This document shows positions 1 to 10,484 of a DNA stretch of 64,000 nucleotides, in pieces. The DNA comes from Pectobacterium parmentieri (GTDB lineage: Bacteria; Pseudomonadota; Gammaproteobacteria; Enterobacterales; Enterobacteriaceae). The notes beneath the pieces are model-generated. The model was not told the origin of the DNA and did no database searches. It worked only from the letters and a program-made list of their open reading frames with translations. Position numbers and translations under genes: made by a program. The DNA lies in contig NZ_CP015749.1 in the NCBI RefSeq assembly GCF_001742145.1, positions 4,836,001 to 4,900,000 of the forward strand, written 5' to 3'. The first letter of the stretch is position 1. The number at the start of each line of letters is the position of its first letter.

Positions 1-1
1 G

Positions 2-1957
2 CTGAGCATGGATGGGGTGCAGAAAGCCAAATCCGGTCACCCGGGCGCACCGATGGGCATGGCCGATATCGCCGAAGTCCTGTGGCGTGACTATCTTAAC
101 CATAATCCGGCCAACCCTAACTGGGCCAACCGTGACCGCTTCGTGCTGTCTAACGGCCACGCGTCCATGCTGATTTACAGCCTGCTGCACCTCTCTGGCT
201 ACGACCTGCCGATTGAAGAACTGAAAAACTTCCGTCAACTGCATTCTAAAACGCCAGGCCACCCTGAATACGGCTACACCGCTGGCGTTGAAACCACTAC
301 CGGTCCGTTGGGACAAGGCGTTGCCAACGCCGTCGGTATGGCGATTGCCGAGCGCACGCTGGCGGCGCAGTTCAACCGTCCGGGCCACGAGATTGTTAAC
401 CATCACACCTACACCTTCCTCGGTGACGGCTGCATGATGGAAGGGATTTCCCACGAAGTCTGTTCGCTGGCGGGCACCATGAAGCTCGGCAAACTGACCG
501 CGTTTTATGATGACAACGGCATCTCCATCGACGGCCACGTAGAAGGCTGGTTTACCGACGATACCGCTGCCCGCTTTGAAGCCTACGGCTGGCACGTGGT
601 ACGTGGCGTCGACGGTCACGATGCGGACGCTATCAAGCGTGCCATCGGCGAAGCCCAGCTTGTCACCGACAAGCCGTCGCTGCTGATGTGCAAAACCGTG
701 ATTGGCTTCGGTTCACCGAACAAGGCCGGAACGCACGACTCGCATGGCGCACCGCTGGGTGACGCAGAAGTTGCGGCTTCCCGCGAACAGTTGGGCTGGA
801 CGCACGCGCCGTTTGATATTCCGGCTGATATTTATGCGGCCTGGGATGCAAAACCGGCCGGTCAGCGTAAGGAAGCGGCCTGGGACGAGGCGTTTGCCGC
901 CTATTCCAGCGCGTATCCGGAACTGGCTGCCGAGTTCAAACGCCGTACCGGCGGTGAGCTGCCCGCCAACTGGCAAACTGATGCACAGAAATTTATCGAA
1001 GACTTGCAGGCCAATCCGGCGAAAATCGCCAGCCGCAAAGCGTCACAGAATGCACTGGAAGCCTACGGCAAACTGCTGCCGGAATTCCTGGGCGGCTCTG
1101 CCGATCTGGCTCCGAGCAACCTGACCATCTGGTCCGGCTCGGTCTCGCTGGATAAAGACCACGCGGGTAATTATATCCACTACGGCGTGCGTGAATTCGG
1201 CATGACGGCGATCGCCAACGGGATTGCGCTGCACGGCGGCTTTGTGCCGTACACCGCGACCTTCCTGATGTTTGTCGAATACGCGCGTAATGCGGTGCGT
1301 ATGGCTGCGCTGATGAAAATCCGCAGCATCTACGTCTACACCCATGACTCTATCGGTCTGGGCGAAGACGGCCCGACCCACCAGCCGGTTGAACAACTGG
1401 CCAGCCTGCGCGTGACGCCAAATATGAGCAACTGGCGTCCGGCGGATCAGGTGGAGACGGCGGTGGCGTGGAAATACGCGATCGAGCGTCAGGACGGCCC
1501 AACGTCACTGATCCTGTCGCGTCAGAATCTGGCACAGCAGACGCGTACCGCTGAACAGTTGGCGAACGTGGCGAAAGGTGGTTACGTGCTGAAAGACAGC
1601 GACGGCCAGCCGGAGCTGATCCTGATTGCCACCGGTTCTGAAGTGGAACTGGCTGTGGGTGCGTATGACAAACTGACTGCCGCAGGCCGCAAGGTGCGCG
1701 TGGTATCAATGCCGTCAACGGATGCGTTCGACAAGCAGGACGCAGCCTACCGTGAAGCGGTGCTGCCGAAAGCAGTTTCGGCACGTGTGGCGATTGAAGC
1801 CGGTATTGCGGACTACTGGTTCAAGTACGTCGGCCTGAACGGCGCGATTGTTGGCATGACGAGCTTCGGTGAATCGGCTCCGGCTGAGTTGCTGTTCGAG
1901 GAATTCGGTTTCACCGTCGATAACGTGGTCGAAAAAGCGCAGGCGCTGCTGAAGTAA
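2..1957 (+). CDS. tktA: transketolase (5' end outside window)
   Basis: Transketolase transfers two-carbon ketol units between pentose-phosphate sugars using thiamine diphosphate, in the cytosol. The visible reading frame is open from base 2, and the ATG at base 8 is an internal Met: E. coli TktA has about 15 residues before this point, so the gene is cut by the window edge and is otherwise full length. The thiamine-binding GDGCMMEG motif lies near visible residue 138, and the conserved stretches [15 protein letters not shown] and SRQNL are present. The C-terminus (FGFTVDNVV) matches the TktA family. A strong terminator follows at 1986-2016, separating it from epd. tktB is a less likely identity because tktA sits next to epd-pgk-fbaA in enterobacteria. 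Confidence 0.97.
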   Translation: MSMDGVQKAKSGHPGAPMGMADIAEVLWRDYLNHNPANPNWANRDRFVLSNGHASMLIYSLLHLSGYDLPIEELKNFRQLHSKTPGHPEYGYTAGVETTTGPLGQGVANAVGMAIAERTLAAQFNRPGHEIVNHHTYTFLGDGCMMEGISHEVCSLAGTMKLGKLTAFYDDNGISIDGHVEGWFTDDTAARFEAYGWHVVRGVDGHDADAIKRAIGEAQLVTDKPSLLMCKTVIGFGSPNKAGTHDSHGAPLGDAEVAASREQLGWTHAPFDIPADIYAAWDAKPAGQRKEAAWDEAFAAYSSAYPELAAEFKRRTGGELPANWQTDAQKFIEDLQANPAKIASRKASQNALEAYGKLLPEFLGGSADLAPSNLTIWSGSVSLDKDHAGNYIHYGVREFGMTAIANGIALHGGFVPYTATFLMFVEYARNAVRMAALMKIRSIYVYTHDSIGLGEDGPTHQPVEQLASLRVTPNMSNWRPADQVETAVAWKYAIERQDGPTSLILSRQNLAQQTRTAEQLANVAKGGYVLKDSDGQPELILIATGSEVELAVGAYDKLTAAGRKVRVVSMPSTDAFDKQDAAYREAVLPKAVSARVAIEAGIADYWFKYVGLNGAIVGMTSFGESAPAELLFEEFGFTVDNVVEKAQALLK

Positions 1958-1985
1958 TTACGCCACGCTACACTCCCGATATAGG

Positions 1986-2016
1986 AAGCCGTCAGCTAAC
2001 GCTGGCGGCTTTTTTC
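1986..2016 (+). terminator. Rho-independent terminator after tktA
   Basis: Nine-base stem (1988-1996 with 2001-2009, one G-U pair), loop TAAC, followed by a run of six T. It stands about 30 bases after the tktA stop. Confidence 0.9.
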
Positions 2017-2081
2017 CATCTTTAATTTGCTCCACTGCTCCGCACATTTTGCCATCTCCTCAACTCCCGTTTTTTTAGTTT

Positions 2082-2097
2082 TATGACGCAGGTCACT
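2082..2097 (+). promoter_or_regulatory. CRP-cAMP site upstream of epd
   Basis: TATGA-N6-TCACT matches the CRP consensus TGTGA-N6-TCACA at eight of ten core positions with correct spacing. In E. coli the epd-pgk promoter is CRP dependent, which supports the call. The rest of the 1958-2273 gap holds the tktA terminator and the Cra site. Confidence 0.7.
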
Positions 2098-2153
2098 CTT
2101 CTGGCGTGTGCCAAACGAGAATATTTCTTTTATGCGTTAATTCGTTTATTCTG

Positions 2154-2169
2154 GCTGAAGCGTTTCAGT
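2154..2169 (+). promoter_or_regulatory. Cra (FruR) operator upstream of epd
   Basis: GCTGAAGCGTTTCAGT fits the Cra consensus, with half-sites TGAA and TTCA around a CG core. Cra control of the epd-pgk operon is known in E. coli. The site lies about 105 bases before the epd start, between the CRP site and the gene. Confidence 0.75.
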
Positions 2170-2273
2170 TGTTGTGCTGACGGCGTTCCACTAGGGGTTC
2201 TCTGGTGTCTAAGAAGGGTATATTCTATACATTAGGCATACCTGCCATGACACAAGGAACCACAAAGAACGCC

Positions 2274-3290
2274 ATGACGATCCGTATTGCGATAAACGGT
2301 TTTGGCCGCATAGGCCGCAGTGTTTTACGTGCGTTGTATGAATCTGGCCGCCGAGCCGAGATTACCGTGGTGGCGATTAACGAACTGGCGAGCGCGGAAG
2401 GCATGGCGCATTTGCTCAAGTACGACTCCAGTCACGGTCGTTTTTCGTGGGATGTTCGTCAGGAATGTGACCAACTTTATGTCGGTGATGATTGTATTCG
2501 TTTGTTGCATCAGGCAGAGATTCAGCCATTGCCTTGGCGAGAACTCGGTGTAGATATCGTACTGGATTGCAGTGGTGTCTACGGTAGCCGGGAAGATGGG
2601 GAAGCTCATCTGGCGGCAGGTGCAAAGAAAGTGCTGTTTTCTCACCCGGGAACGACGGATTTGGATGCCACGGTCGTGTTCGGCGTCAATCATGAACAGT
2701 TAGAAAGCGGGCACCGCATTGTTTCAAATGCGTCCTGCACGACCAACTGCATTATCCCGGTGATTAAGCTGCTGGATGATGCCTTCGGTATCGAGAATGG
2801 TACGGTGACGACGATCCACTCATCGATGAACGATCAGCCTGTGATCGATGCTTATCATCACGACCTGCGGCGTACACGCGCCGCCAGTCAGTCGATCATT
2901 CCGGTAGATACCAAACTGTCGGCAGGGATCACCCGTATTTTTCCGCAGTTTGTCGATCGTTTTGAGGCGATCTCGGTGCGGGTGCCGACGATTAACGTCA
3001 CGGCAATTGACCTGAGCGTTAGCGTCAGGAAAGCCGTAAACGTGAATGAAATTAATGCACTACTGCAAAAATCAGCGCATGAGTCGTTTCGTGGTATAGT
3101 TGATTATACTGAATTACCGCTGGTGTCGGCTGATTTTAACCACGATCCGCATAGTGCGATTGTCGATGGCACGCAGACACGGGTCAGTGGTCAGCACCTG
3201 ATTAAAACCTTAGTCTGGTGCGATAACGAATGGGGCTTTGCCAACCGGATGTTGGATACAACACGGGCGATGGCGGCCTGCGGTTTCTAG
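2274..3290 (+). CDS. epd: D-erythrose-4-phosphate dehydrogenase
   Basis: The enzyme oxidises D-erythrose-4-phosphate to 4-phosphoerythronate with NAD+, the first step of de novo pyridoxal phosphate synthesis. It is a GapA paralogue of 338 residues (E. coli Epd 339). The NAD-binding NGFGRIGR is at residues 8-15 and the catalytic Cys is C155 in SNASCTTNC. The frame is open upstream to a GTG at 2205 and an ATG at 2247, but ATG 2274 gives the family N-terminus (MTIRIAIN) and is preferred. The order epd-pgk-fbaA is the classic enterobacterial operon. CRP and Cra sites at 2082-2097 and 2154-2169 indicate carbon-source control. Confidence 0.95.
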   Translation: MTIRIAINGFGRIGRSVLRALYESGRRAEITVVAINELASAEGMAHLLKYDSSHGRFSWDVRQECDQLYVGDDCIRLLHQAEIQPLPWRELGVDIVLDCSGVYGSREDGEAHLAAGAKKVLFSHPGTTDLDATVVFGVNHEQLESGHRIVSNASCTTNCIIPVIKLLDDAFGIENGTVTTIHSSMNDQPVIDAYHHDLRRTRAASQSIIPVDTKLSAGITRIFPQFVDRFEAISVRVPTINVTAIDLSVSVRKAVNVNEINALLQKSAHESFRGIVDYTELPLVSADFNHDPHSAIVDGTQTRVSGQHLIKTLVWCDNEWGFANRMLDTTRAMAACGF

Positions 3291-3362
3291 TACGACGGTG
3301 GCGATCAGGGGTCGCTATCTCGCTCAAGCAACTTTAAAAGAGAATCAACAAGAGGATTCACC

Positions 3363-4526
3363 ATGTCTGTAATTAAGATGACCGATCTGGATCTGGCTGG
3401 TAAACGTGTTCTTATTCGTGCGGATCTGAACGTACCAGTAAAAGAAGGGAAAGTGACGTCTGATGCGCGCATCCGTGCCTCTCTGCCGACCATCGAAATC
3501 GCGCTGAAACAAGGCGCTCGCGTTATGGTCACTTCCCATCTGGGACGCCCGACCGAAGGCGAGTACAACGAAGAGTTTTCTCTGCTGCCTGTCGTTGACT
3601 ACCTGAAAGAGAAACTGTCTTCTCCTGTACGTCTGGCGAAAGACTATCTTGATGGTGTTGATGTCGCCGAAGGCGAGCTGGTTGTACTGGAAAACGTCCG
3701 CTTTAACAAAGGCGAGAAGAAAGACGACGAAGTCCTGTCCAAGAAATACGCGGCGCTGTGCGATGTGTTCGTGATGGATGCATTTGGTACGGCACACCGT
3801 GCACAGGCTTCAACTCACGGCGTGGGTAAATTTGCCACTATCGCCTGTGCGGGCCCGCTGCTGTCTGGTGAGCTGGAAGCACTGGGTAAAGCATTGAGCG
3901 AACCAGCACGTCCGATGGTTGCTATCGTAGGTGGTTCTAAAGTTTCCACCAAACTGACCGTGCTGGATTCCCTGTCTAAAATCGCCGATCAGTTGATCGT
4001 CGGTGGCGGCATCGCTAACACCTTCGTTGCCGCACAAGGTCACAACGTGGGTAAATCCCTGTATGAAGCCGATCTGATTTCTGAAGCGAAGAAGCTGCTG
4101 GAAACCTGTGATATTCCTGTACCGAGTGATGTGCGTGTGGCTTCAGAATTCTCTGAAACTGCAACTGCCACGCTGAAGTCTGTTACAGCAATCAAAGATG
4201 AAGAGCAGATTCTGGATCTGGGTGATGTTTCCGCAGAACGTCTGGCTGAAATTCTGAAAAATGCCAAGACCATCCTGTGGAATGGCCCGGTTGGCGTCTT
4301 CGAATTCCCGAATTTCCGTAAAGGAACCGAGATCATCGCGCGTGCTATCGCAGAGAGCGACGCATTCTCTATTGCAGGCGGCGGCGATACGCTGGCTGCG
4401 ATCGATCTGTTTGGTATTGCAGATAAAATCTCCTACATTTCTACTGGTGGCGGCGCATTCCTGGAGTTCGTTGAAGGGAAAAAACTGCCAGCAGTCGTTA
4501 TGCTGGAAGAACGCGCTAAGCAGTAA
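3363..4526 (+). CDS. pgk: phosphoglycerate kinase
   Basis: Phosphoglycerate kinase makes ATP and 3-phosphoglycerate from 1,3-bisphosphoglycerate in glycolysis, reversibly. The protein has 387 residues, the family length. The N-terminal signature RADLNVPV is near residue 20, SHLGRP near 60, and the nucleotide-loop region GGGDTLAA is in the C-terminal half. An AGAGGA ribosome site sits just before the ATG. It lies 72 bases after epd with no terminator between, so it is read from the epd promoter and probably also from an internal one. Confidence 0.98.
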   Translation: MSVIKMTDLDLAGKRVLIRADLNVPVKEGKVTSDARIRASLPTIEIALKQGARVMVTSHLGRPTEGEYNEEFSLLPVVDYLKEKLSSPVRLAKDYLDGVDVAEGELVVLENVRFNKGEKKDDEVLSKKYAALCDVFVMDAFGTAHRAQASTHGVGKFATIACAGPLLSGELEALGKALSEPARPMVAIVGGSKVSTKLTVLDSLSKIADQLIVGGGIANTFVAAQGHNVGKSLYEADLISEAKKLLETCDIPVPSDVRVASEFSETATATLKSVTAIKDEEQILDLGDVSAERLAEILKNAKTILWNGPVGVFEFPNFRKGTEIIARAIAESDAFSIAGGGDTLAAIDLFGIADKISYISTGGGAFLEFVEGKKLPAVVMLEERAKQ

Positions 4527-4565
4527 TTTAAGGTAAGGGCTGATTTTTTCCCTTTCCTAGGGCTG

Positions 4566-4600
4566 TCTCGACATGAGGTTGTTGCAACAGCATGTCGGGA
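4566..4600 (+). other. intercistronic RNA hairpin, pgk-fbaA
   Basis: Ten-base stem (4566-4575 with 4591-4600, one G-U pair) enclosing TGTTGCAACA, itself palindromic. No T-run follows, so it is not a terminator. It may be a processing or mRNA-stability element in the pgk-fbaA transcript; that role is inference. Confidence 0.5.
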
Positions 4601-4664
4601 TGGCCTGTCGATTGAACATCGATTTCTCTAACCCCTCCACGGCCAACGAAACGGGACACGTAAC

Positions 4665-5741
4665 ATGTCTAAAATTTTTGATTTCGTAAAACCCGGTGTC
4701 ATCACTGGTGATGACGTTCAGAAAGTTTTCGCAGTAGCAAAAGAAAACAAATTCGCTTTGCCAGCAGTGAACTGTGTCGGTACCGACTCAATCAATGCTG
4801 TGCTGGAAGCCGCAGCCAAAGTGCGCGCGCCGGTCATCGTTCAGTTCTCTAACGGTGGCGCAGCCTTTACCGCGGGTAAAGGTCTGAAGGCAGAAGGCCA
4901 GAAGGCGGCAATTTTGGGTGCGATTTCTGGCGCTCATCATGTGCACCAAATGGCTGAACACTACGGTATTCCGGTAATTCTGCACACTGACCACTGTGCG
5001 AAAAAACTGCTGCCGTGGATCGATGGCCTGCTGGACGCGGGTGAAAAACACTTCGCTGCTACCGGCAAACCGCTGTTCTCTTCTCACATGATTGACCTGT
5101 CTGAAGAGTCTCTGGAAGAGAACATCGAAATCTGTTCTAAATATTTGGCGCGTATGGCCAAAATCGACATGACCCTGGAAATCGAACTGGGTTGCACTGG
5201 TGGTGAAGAAGACGGCGTGGATAACAGCCACATGGACGCTTCTGCTCTGTACACCCAGCCGGAAGATGTTGATTACGCCTACACCAAACTGAACGCGATC
5301 AGCCCGCGTTTCACCATCGCTGCCTCTTTCGGTAACGTGCACGGCGTATACAAACCGGGTAACGTGAAACTGACCCCGACCATCCTGCGTGATTCTCAGG
5401 AATATGTTTCCAAGAAACATAACCTGCCGCACAACAGCCTGGACTTCGTGTTCCACGGCGGTTCCGGTTCCAGCGCTCAGGAAATCAAAGATTCCGTTAG
5501 CTACGGTGTAGTGAAAATGAACATCGATACTGATACCCAGTGGGCAACGTGGGAAGGTATCTTGAAATACTACAAAGAAAACGAAGCTTACCTGCAAGGC
5601 CAATTGGGCAACCCGAAAGGTGCCGACCAGCCGAACAAGAAATACTATGATCCACGTGTGTGGCTGCGTTCCGCTCAGGCGAGCATGGTTACGCGTCTGG
5701 AGCAGGCCTTCAAAGAGCTGAATGCTGTTGATGTGCTGTAA
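4665..5741 (+). CDS. fbaA: class II fructose-bisphosphate aldolase
   Basis: The enzyme is a zinc-dependent aldolase that interconverts fructose-1,6-bisphosphate with dihydroxyacetone phosphate and glyceraldehyde-3-phosphate. It has 358 residues (E. coli 359). The catalytic D109 and zinc ligand H110 are in HTDHCAKK, the acidic ELGCTGGEEDG block is central, and HGGSGSS in the C-terminal half binds substrate phosphate. It is the last gene of the epd-pgk-fbaA operon. Codon use is strongly biased, as expected for a highly expressed protein. A terminator follows at 5766-5797. Confidence 0.98.
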   Translation: MSKIFDFVKPGVITGDDVQKVFAVAKENKFALPAVNCVGTDSINAVLEAAAKVRAPVIVQFSNGGAAFTAGKGLKAEGQKAAILGAISGAHHVHQMAEHYGIPVILHTDHCAKKLLPWIDGLLDAGEKHFAATGKPLFSSHMIDLSEESLEENIEICSKYLARMAKIDMTLEIELGCTGGEEDGVDNSHMDASALYTQPEDVDYAYTKLNAISPRFTIAASFGNVHGVYKPGNVKLTPTILRDSQEYVSKKHNLPHNSLDFVFHGGSGSSAQEIKDSVSYGVVKMNIDTDTQWATWEGILKYYKENEAYLQGQLGNPKGADQPNKKYYDPRVWLRSAQASMVTRLEQAFKELNAVDVL

Positions 5742-5765
5742 GTAAGACGGCGTAAAAATGGTTTG

Positions 5766-5797
5766 AAATTAAGACTCCTAAGGGAGTCTTAATTTTT
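5766..5797 (+). terminator. terminator after fbaA
   Basis: Eleven-base stem (5768-5778 with 5783-5793), four-base loop and a T-run. It ends the epd-pgk-fbaA transcript. Confidence 0.9.
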
Positions 5798-5867
5798 GGG
5801 GCCGATGTTGCGGTTTCTGCTATCGACGTTATGCTTTCCCGGTGATTAAGAAAACAGGAGCGTTTAA

Positions 5868-6719
5868 ATGGAAGAACTTAATACGGGATTGGATCAGGCA
5901 GGGAATTGGTTGGTGACACACCAGAACTTGTTTTTGCAGTATGCCGTGAATATTGTTGCAGCACTTGTGATCCTCATCGTTGGTCTGGTGATTGCGCGGA
6001 TCGTCTCCGGCACCATCAATAAACTGATGATTAGCCGTTCTATCGATTCAACCGTGGCTGATTTCCTGTCTGCGCTGGTGCGCTATGGCATTATCGCGTT
6101 TACGCTGATTGCGGTATTGAGCCGGGTTGGTGTACAGACGGCATCGGTGATTGCTGTGTTGGGTGCCGCTGGCTTGGCTGTCGGTTTGGCATTGCAGGGC
6201 TCGTTGGCCAACTTTGCTGCTGGTGTGTTGTTGGTGATCTTCCGTCCTTTCCGTACCGGAGAAGCGGTCGATCTGGGCGGCGTATCTGGCTCGGTCACGC
6301 AGGTACAGATCTTCTCGACGACGCTACTCACCGCTGACGGCAAAGTTATCGTGGTGCCGAATGGCAAGATCATCGCGGGTAACATTATCAACAGTTCGCG
6401 TGAACCGGATCGCCGTACCGAAATTATTGTCAGCGTGGCTTATGATGCCGATATCGACGTGGTGAAAAAGCTGCTGGGCGATATTGTTGCAGCAGACGAT
6501 CGTATTCAGCATGACAAAGGCGTCACGATCCGCTTGAATGAAATGGCAGCATCATCGCTGAATTTTGTGGTGTGGGTATGGACGACCAACGGCAATGCGC
6601 AGGCGGTGTACTGGGATCTGCTGGAAAGCTTTAAACGTGTGCTGGATGAGCACCGTATTGGCATTCCTTATCCGCAGATGGATGTACATTTGCATAAGGC
6701 TCAGGAACGAGCGGAATAA
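5868..6719 (+). CDS. mscS: small-conductance mechanosensitive channel
   Basis: MscS is a homoheptameric inner-membrane channel that opens under membrane tension and releases solutes on hypo-osmotic shock. The protein has 283 residues (E. coli 286). Three membrane segments lie in the first 130 residues; TM3, which lines the pore, is the Gly/Ala-rich run around [19 protein letters not shown] beta domain and a cytoplasmic vestibule follow. A CAGGAG ribosome site precedes the ATG. It is separated from fbaA by a terminator and has its own start region. mscS next to fbaA is conserved in enterobacteria. Confidence 0.97.
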   Translation: MEELNTGLDQAGNWLVTHQNLFLQYAVNIVAALVILIVGLVIARIVSGTINKLMISRSIDSTVADFLSALVRYGIIAFTLIAVLSRVGVQTASVIAVLGAAGLAVGLALQGSLANFAAGVLLVIFRPFRTGEAVDLGGVSGSVTQVQIFSTTLLTADGKVIVVPNGKIIAGNIINSSREPDRRTEIIVSVAYDADIDVVKKLLGDIVAADDRIQHDKGVTIRLNEMAASSLNFVVWVWTTNGNAQAVYWDLLESFKRVLDEHRIGIPYPQMDVHLHKAQERAE

Positions 6720-6732
6720 TATTCTATACCAT

Positions 6733-6750
6733 AGGGGCCGAACGGCCCCT
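6733..6750. terminator. hairpin between convergent mscS and sgbE
   Basis: Seven-base GC-rich stem AGGGGCC/GGCCCCT with a four-base loop between two convergent genes. Neither side has a good T-run, so termination here is plausible but not strong. Confidence 0.5.
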
Positions 6751-6765
6751 GATTGATCTCTGCTT

Positions 6766-7467
6766 CTACTGTCCGTAATAGGCATCTTTCCCATGCTTAC
6801 GCAGGTAGTGCTTATCCAGCAGAGCTTGCTGCATCGCGGTAATACCTGGCGTCAACTGGTGTGAAAAAATCCCCATATAGGCTATCTCTTCTAGCACCAC
6901 CGCATTATGTACCGCGTTGTGCGCGTCTTTGCCCCAGGCGAACGGGCCGTGCGCATTGACCAACACGGCTGGGATGTCTGTCGGGCTGATACCGCGCTGG
7001 CGGAAGGTTTCTATAATGACGTTGCCCGTCTCCTGCTCATAGTGCTGTGCAATTTCGTCTTGTGTCATCAATCGCGTGCAGGGGATAGCGCCGTAGAAAT
7101 AGTCTGCATGCGTGGTGCCCCAGGCGGGCAGATCCAGCCCCGCCTGTGCCCAGATGGTGGCGTGGCGTGAGTGTGTATGGACGATGCCGCCGATCTCGGT
7201 AAAAGCACGGTATAACGCCAGATGCGTCGCCGTATCTGAGGAGGGCTTTTTGTTACCTTCGATGGTCTGTCCAGAAGCGAGATCGACCACGACCATATCA
7301 TCTACGCCCATATGCTCGTACTCCACGCCTGACGGTTTGATGACCACCAGACCGCGGTCGCGATCGACGACGCTGACGTTACCCCAGGTGAACGTCACCA
7401 GATTGTGACGCGGTAAATCCAGATTCGCTTCCAGAACCTGTTGTTTAAGCTGTTGTAACGTTAGCAT
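6766..7467 (-). CDS. sgbE: L-ribulose-5-phosphate 4-epimerase
   Basis: This class II aldolase/adducin-family enzyme converts L-ribulose-5-phosphate to D-xylulose-5-phosphate. It has 233 residues. Zinc ligands by alignment are H97 and H99 in HTHSRH and a third His in [10 protein letters not shown]78 in SSDTA is also conserved. AraD, UlaF and SgbE are close paralogues. Position at the end of a yia/sgb-type operon, directly after an SgbU-like epimerase, makes SgbE the best name. Its start overlaps the upstream gene by 7 bases, implying translational coupling. The product feeds the transketolase reaction. Confidence 0.88.
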   Translation of the reverse strand: MLTLQQLKQQVLEANLDLPRHNLVTFTWGNVSVVDRDRGLVVIKPSGVEYEHMGVDDMVVVDLASGQTIEGNKKPSSDTATHLALYRAFTEIGGIVHTHSRHATIWAQAGLDLPAWGTTHADYFYGAIPCTRLMTQDEIAQHYEQETGNVIIETFRQRGISPTDIPAVLVNAHGPFAWGKDAHNAVHNAVVLEEIAYMGIFSHQLTPGITAMQQALLDKHYLRKHGKDAYYGQ

Positions 7468-8321
7468 GGCATTCCCCCTTGTTGCATTTTCTGCTCGATC
7501 CAGCGGCGCGCCTGAACAATCTCGGCGACCGGTTCATCCGCTTTTTCCGTCCACATTTCAATCAGGAAAGCGCCGCGATAATTGAGTGCTTTCAGCGTGC
7601 TAAAAACGGACACGAAATCCACACAGCCTTCACCGAATGGCACGTCGCGGAACTGTCCGGGCGAGGTTGCGGTAACGGCTAACGTGTCTTTCAGATGGAT
7701 AGCGGCGATGCGATCGATACCCAACTGTAATTCTTGCGTGACATTGTTGCCCCAGGCACTGAGGTTTCCGACATCTGGGTAGACGGTAAACCACGGTGAA
7801 GCCAGACAGGCATCCCAGGCTTTCCACTTACTGATAGAGTTCATAAAGGCGGTATCCATGATCTCCACGGATAGCATCACCTGCGCGGCGGCAGCGCGTT
7901 CAACCGCCCATTGCATACCTTCGGTAAAGCGAGCGAGCGTGCCCTCATCCTGCTGCTCGTAATAAACGTCATACCCAGCTAACTGAATGGTGCGGATGCC
8001 CACATCGTTGGCCAATTGAATGGCCTGCTCCATGATCGTAAAGGCGCGCTGGCGTAGTGCCTCATCATGGCTGCCGAACGGAAAACGCCGATGTCCGGAT
8101 AAGCACATCGAAGGGATGCGAATGCCGGTTTCCAGCATCGCGTTGACCAACGAAAGCCGCTGTTCCTTACTCCACAGCAGGCGAGCCAGACGTTCATCGC
8201 TTTCGTCTACCGACATTTCAACAAAGTCAAAACCACAGGCTTTTGCCAGCGCCAGACGCTCTGGCCAGGTCAGGTGTTTCGGCAGGGCTTTTTCATAAAT
8301 ACCTAATGGGTGTTGGCGCAT
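7461..8321 (-). CDS. sgbU: L-xylulose-5-phosphate 3-epimerase
   Basis: A TIM-barrel sugar-phosphate epimerase of the UlaE/SgbU family (AP endonuclease 2 fold) that converts L-xylulose-5-phosphate to L-ribulose-5-phosphate. The protein has 286 residues from the chosen start. The frame is open to 8345, but ATG 8321 follows a TCTGGAGG ribosome site inside the end of the preceding gene and gives the family N-terminus ([13 protein letters not shown]). Metal-binding acidic residues occur in [15 protein letters not shown] and FLIEMW. The upstream decarboxylase ends one base before this start. Confidence 0.9.
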   Translation of the reverse strand: MRQHPLGIYEKALPKHLTWPERLALAKACGFDFVEMSVDESDERLARLLWSKEQRLSLVNAMLETGIRIPSMCLSGHRRFPFGSHDEALRQRAFTIMEQAIQLANDVGIRTIQLAGYDVYYEQQDEGTLARFTEGMQWAVERAAAAQVMLSVEIMDTAFMNSISKWKAWDACLASPWFTVYPDVGNLSAWGNNVTQELQLGIDRIAAIHLKDTLAVTATSPGQFRDVPFGEGCVDFVSVFSTLKALNYRGAFLIEMWTEKADEPVAEIVQARRWIEQKMQQGGMPC

Positions 8322-8322
8322 A

Positions 8323-8979
8323 TTAAGGCCTCCAGATGGCGTCAATGGCGGCGCGGAATTGGCGAGCCGAGTTTACTGGGTCAGGTGCATCTGCCAGTGC
8401 CCGCCCGGCAATGAATGCGGTGACGGCGATATCACGGAATAGCGGTAGATCAGGAGGAGTGATCCCTCCGGTAATAGACAGTTCGATGTCGAGATCAGAG
8501 AGGGCTTTCATCGTGTCCAGATCCTGCTGGCCCCAGGTTTGGCCGCTTGCCTGCGCATCACGGCCACGGTGGTAAATCGCCTGTTTGATGCCCAGCGCAC
8601 GCCACGCTTTGGCATCTTCCAGCGTCCAACGACCGAATAGCTCAATCTGGATTTCTCCCTGATGACGCTCTGCCACTTCCAGAGCGCTGGCCATGGTGGG
8701 CAGCGGGGCGGCGCAGATCACCGTCATCCAGTTTGCGCCGTGAGAAAAGGCTTGCTCCGCCAGCGTTGCGCCCGCATCAGCGACTTTCAAATCGGCCACC
8801 AGCAGATGGTGAGGGCAGCGCTCGCGCAGTTGGCTGACAGCCTGAATCCCTGCGCTGATACACAAAATGGTGCCCGCCTCGATGATGTCAACATAGGGAT
8901 GGAGCAGCTCCACGGTGGTGAGGGCGGCATCCAGCCTGGTATGGTCGAGCGCCAGTTGCAGGCGGGGTTGCGTTGTCAT
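8323..8979 (-). CDS. sgbH: 3-keto-L-gulonate-6-phosphate decarboxylase
   Basis: A member of the orotidine-5'-phosphate decarboxylase superfamily that removes CO2 from 3-keto-L-gulonate-6-phosphate to give L-xylulose-5-phosphate, with a Mg2+-stabilised enediolate. It has 218 residues. The catalytic DLKVADAG motif lies near residues 63-70, and a phosphate-binding ITGGITP loop near the C-terminus. UlaD is the paralogue of the ula operon; here the neighbours (lyxK, yiaK) favour SgbH. The start overlaps lyxK by four bases (ATGA). Confidence 0.92.
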   Translation of the reverse strand: MTTQPRLQLALDHTRLDAALTTVELLHPYVDIIEAGTILCISAGIQAVSQLRERCPHHLLVADLKVADAGATLAEQAFSHGANWMTVICAAPLPTMASALEVAERHQGEIQIELFGRWTLEDAKAWRALGIKQAIYHRGRDAQASGQTWGQQDLDTMKALSDLDIELSITGGITPPDLPLFRDIAVTAFIAGRALADAPDPVNSARQFRAAIDAIWRP

Positions 8980-10484
8980 GGTTTCTCCTTGCCGGCGGGT
9001 TGCAGCGCTTTTAACGCGTCGACGAGCGCCTGATAGTGTTGGTATTTTTTGTTGTAGGCCGTGCGAACGTGTTCATCTGGGGTAAGGCGTGTCATTCGTG
9101 GTGAGAGCGCCCGTTGGGCGGCGGTGACATCACTAAAGGCACCGCTGCCGACCATCGCCGCCATCGCTGCACCCAGACAGCCGGTTTCTTCTACCTGTGG
9201 GAGTTCAACTGGCAGGCCGCTGACGTCCGCAAACATCTGCATCCAGGGGATAGATTTGGCTGGGCCACCGGTGATGCGCAACGCGTCCACGTGAGGGAAG
9301 CGTTGACGCATACGATTCAGGTGCGCCATGTGGCAGAACACCACGCCTTCGTAAATGGCCTGAACGAGGTGTTCACGCTGGTGGAACGCTTGCAGGCCGT
9401 AGAAGCTGGCGCTGAGCCCTAACCCAGCGTTGGAGCCATACAAGAACGGGACAAACAGCAGTGTGCTGCCTGCTTTAGGCAGATCTGAAACCCAGCGGTT
9501 GAGCTGGGCATAATCGACCCCTAAACCGTCACTCAGCCCCCATTGTTGGCAGAACCATTCCAGATTGGCGGCAGACGTGGGGCTGGCTTCATGTACGATG
9601 TAGCGTCCTGCTTCCGCATGGCGGCCGTATACGAAGGGATGATCGTCGCCATCGGCGAGCGTGTCGGTGATGCCGCTGGTGACAGACCATGTTCCCATCA
9701 CGGCATTGAGTCGAGTCTCGTCCTGAAGGCCTGCGCACAGGGCGGTGGAAACTACGTCGAATAGCCCGCCGACGACGGGGGTTCCTGCCCGTAGTCCGGT
9801 TAGCTGTGCCGCTTCCGGGGTAATTCGGCCTGCGATATCGGTAGAACCGATGATCGGAGGTAATGCGCCGATGATTTCTGCAATCCCGAGCTGCTCTGCC
9901 AGTGCTGGATCGTAGCGGCCTGTGTCCATGTTGTAGAGGTTGGATTCGGAGATATTGGTTTCTTCACAAGCCCGTTCTCCAGTCAGGCAGAAACGCAGGT
10001 AGTCGTGCGCCATGAACAGCGTACCGATTTGCGCATAGCGTGTCGGCTGGTGGTCTTTGAGCCACCGCAGCAGCGAAACCGGATGGCCCGTCCACAGCGT
10101 CTGGCGGGTCTGGGGATAAAGCGCTTGCGGTATCCCTGCTTGCTGCCACGCCAGAACCTGTTCACGTGCGCGCTGATCGGATGACAGCATCGCATTACCT
10201 AGCGGCTTGTCATGCTTATCCAGCAAGAACAATCCTTTGCCTTGAGCTGAGATCCCCACGCCGGAAATGGCGCTGGCGGGGAGCGCCGTTTTGTCCAGCA
10301 GTTCACGGATAACCTCGGCAGCGGTTTGCCACAGGGTGTGCATGTCGCGCTCTGCCCAACCGGGCTGCGGTGTGGTAATTGGCAGATTGCGGCGTGCGAT
10401 GCCGTATTCTGTTCCGGTGACGTCATAGATCCCGGCTTTGATAAAGGTGCCGCCGCAGTCGAGCCCCAGAAAATAGTCCGTCAT
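8976..10484 (-). CDS. lyxK: L-xylulose / 3-keto-L-gulonate kinase (FGGY)
   Basis: An FGGY-family carbohydrate kinase of 502 residues. In E. coli LyxK phosphorylates L-xylulose and 3-keto-L-gulonate; here the step needed by the operon is 3-keto-L-gulonate to its 6-phosphate. The ATP-phosphate loop LGLDCGGTFIKAGIYD is at the N-terminus, the FGGY core GLFDVVSTALCAGLQ is in the middle, and the second conserved block LRITGGPAKS is in the C-terminal half. It overlaps its neighbours on both sides by four bases, so it belongs to one transcript with the MFS gene and sgbH. Confidence 0.9.
   Translation of the reverse strand: MTDYFLGLDCGGTFIKAGIYDVTGTEYGIARRNLPITTPQPGWAERDMHTLWQTAAEVIRELLDKTALPASAISGVGISAQGKGLFLLDKHDKPLGNAMLSSDQRAREQVLAWQQAGIPQALYPQTRQTLWTGHPVSLLRWLKDHQPTRYAQIGTLFMAHDYLRFCLTGERACEETNISESNLYNMDTGRYDPALAEQLGIAEIIGALPPIIGSTDIAGRITPEAAQLTGLRAGTPVVGGLFDVVSTALCAGLQDETRLNAVMGTWSVTSGITDTLADGDDHPFVYGRHAEAGRYIVHEASPTSAANLEWFCQQWGLSDGLGVDYAQLNRWVSDLPKAGSTLLFVPFLYGSNAGLGLSASFYGLQAFHQREHLVQAIYEGVVFCHMAHLNRMRQRFPHVDALRITGGPAKSIPWMQMFADVSGLPVELPQVEETGCLGAAMAAMVGSGAFSDVTAAQRALSPRMTRLTPDEHVRTAYNKKYQHYQALVDALKALQPAGKEKP

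Noticed and set aside
4788..5603. 271-codon frame antisense to fbaA
   Set aside because: Shadow of a highly expressed gene with biased codons; composition is not protein-like.
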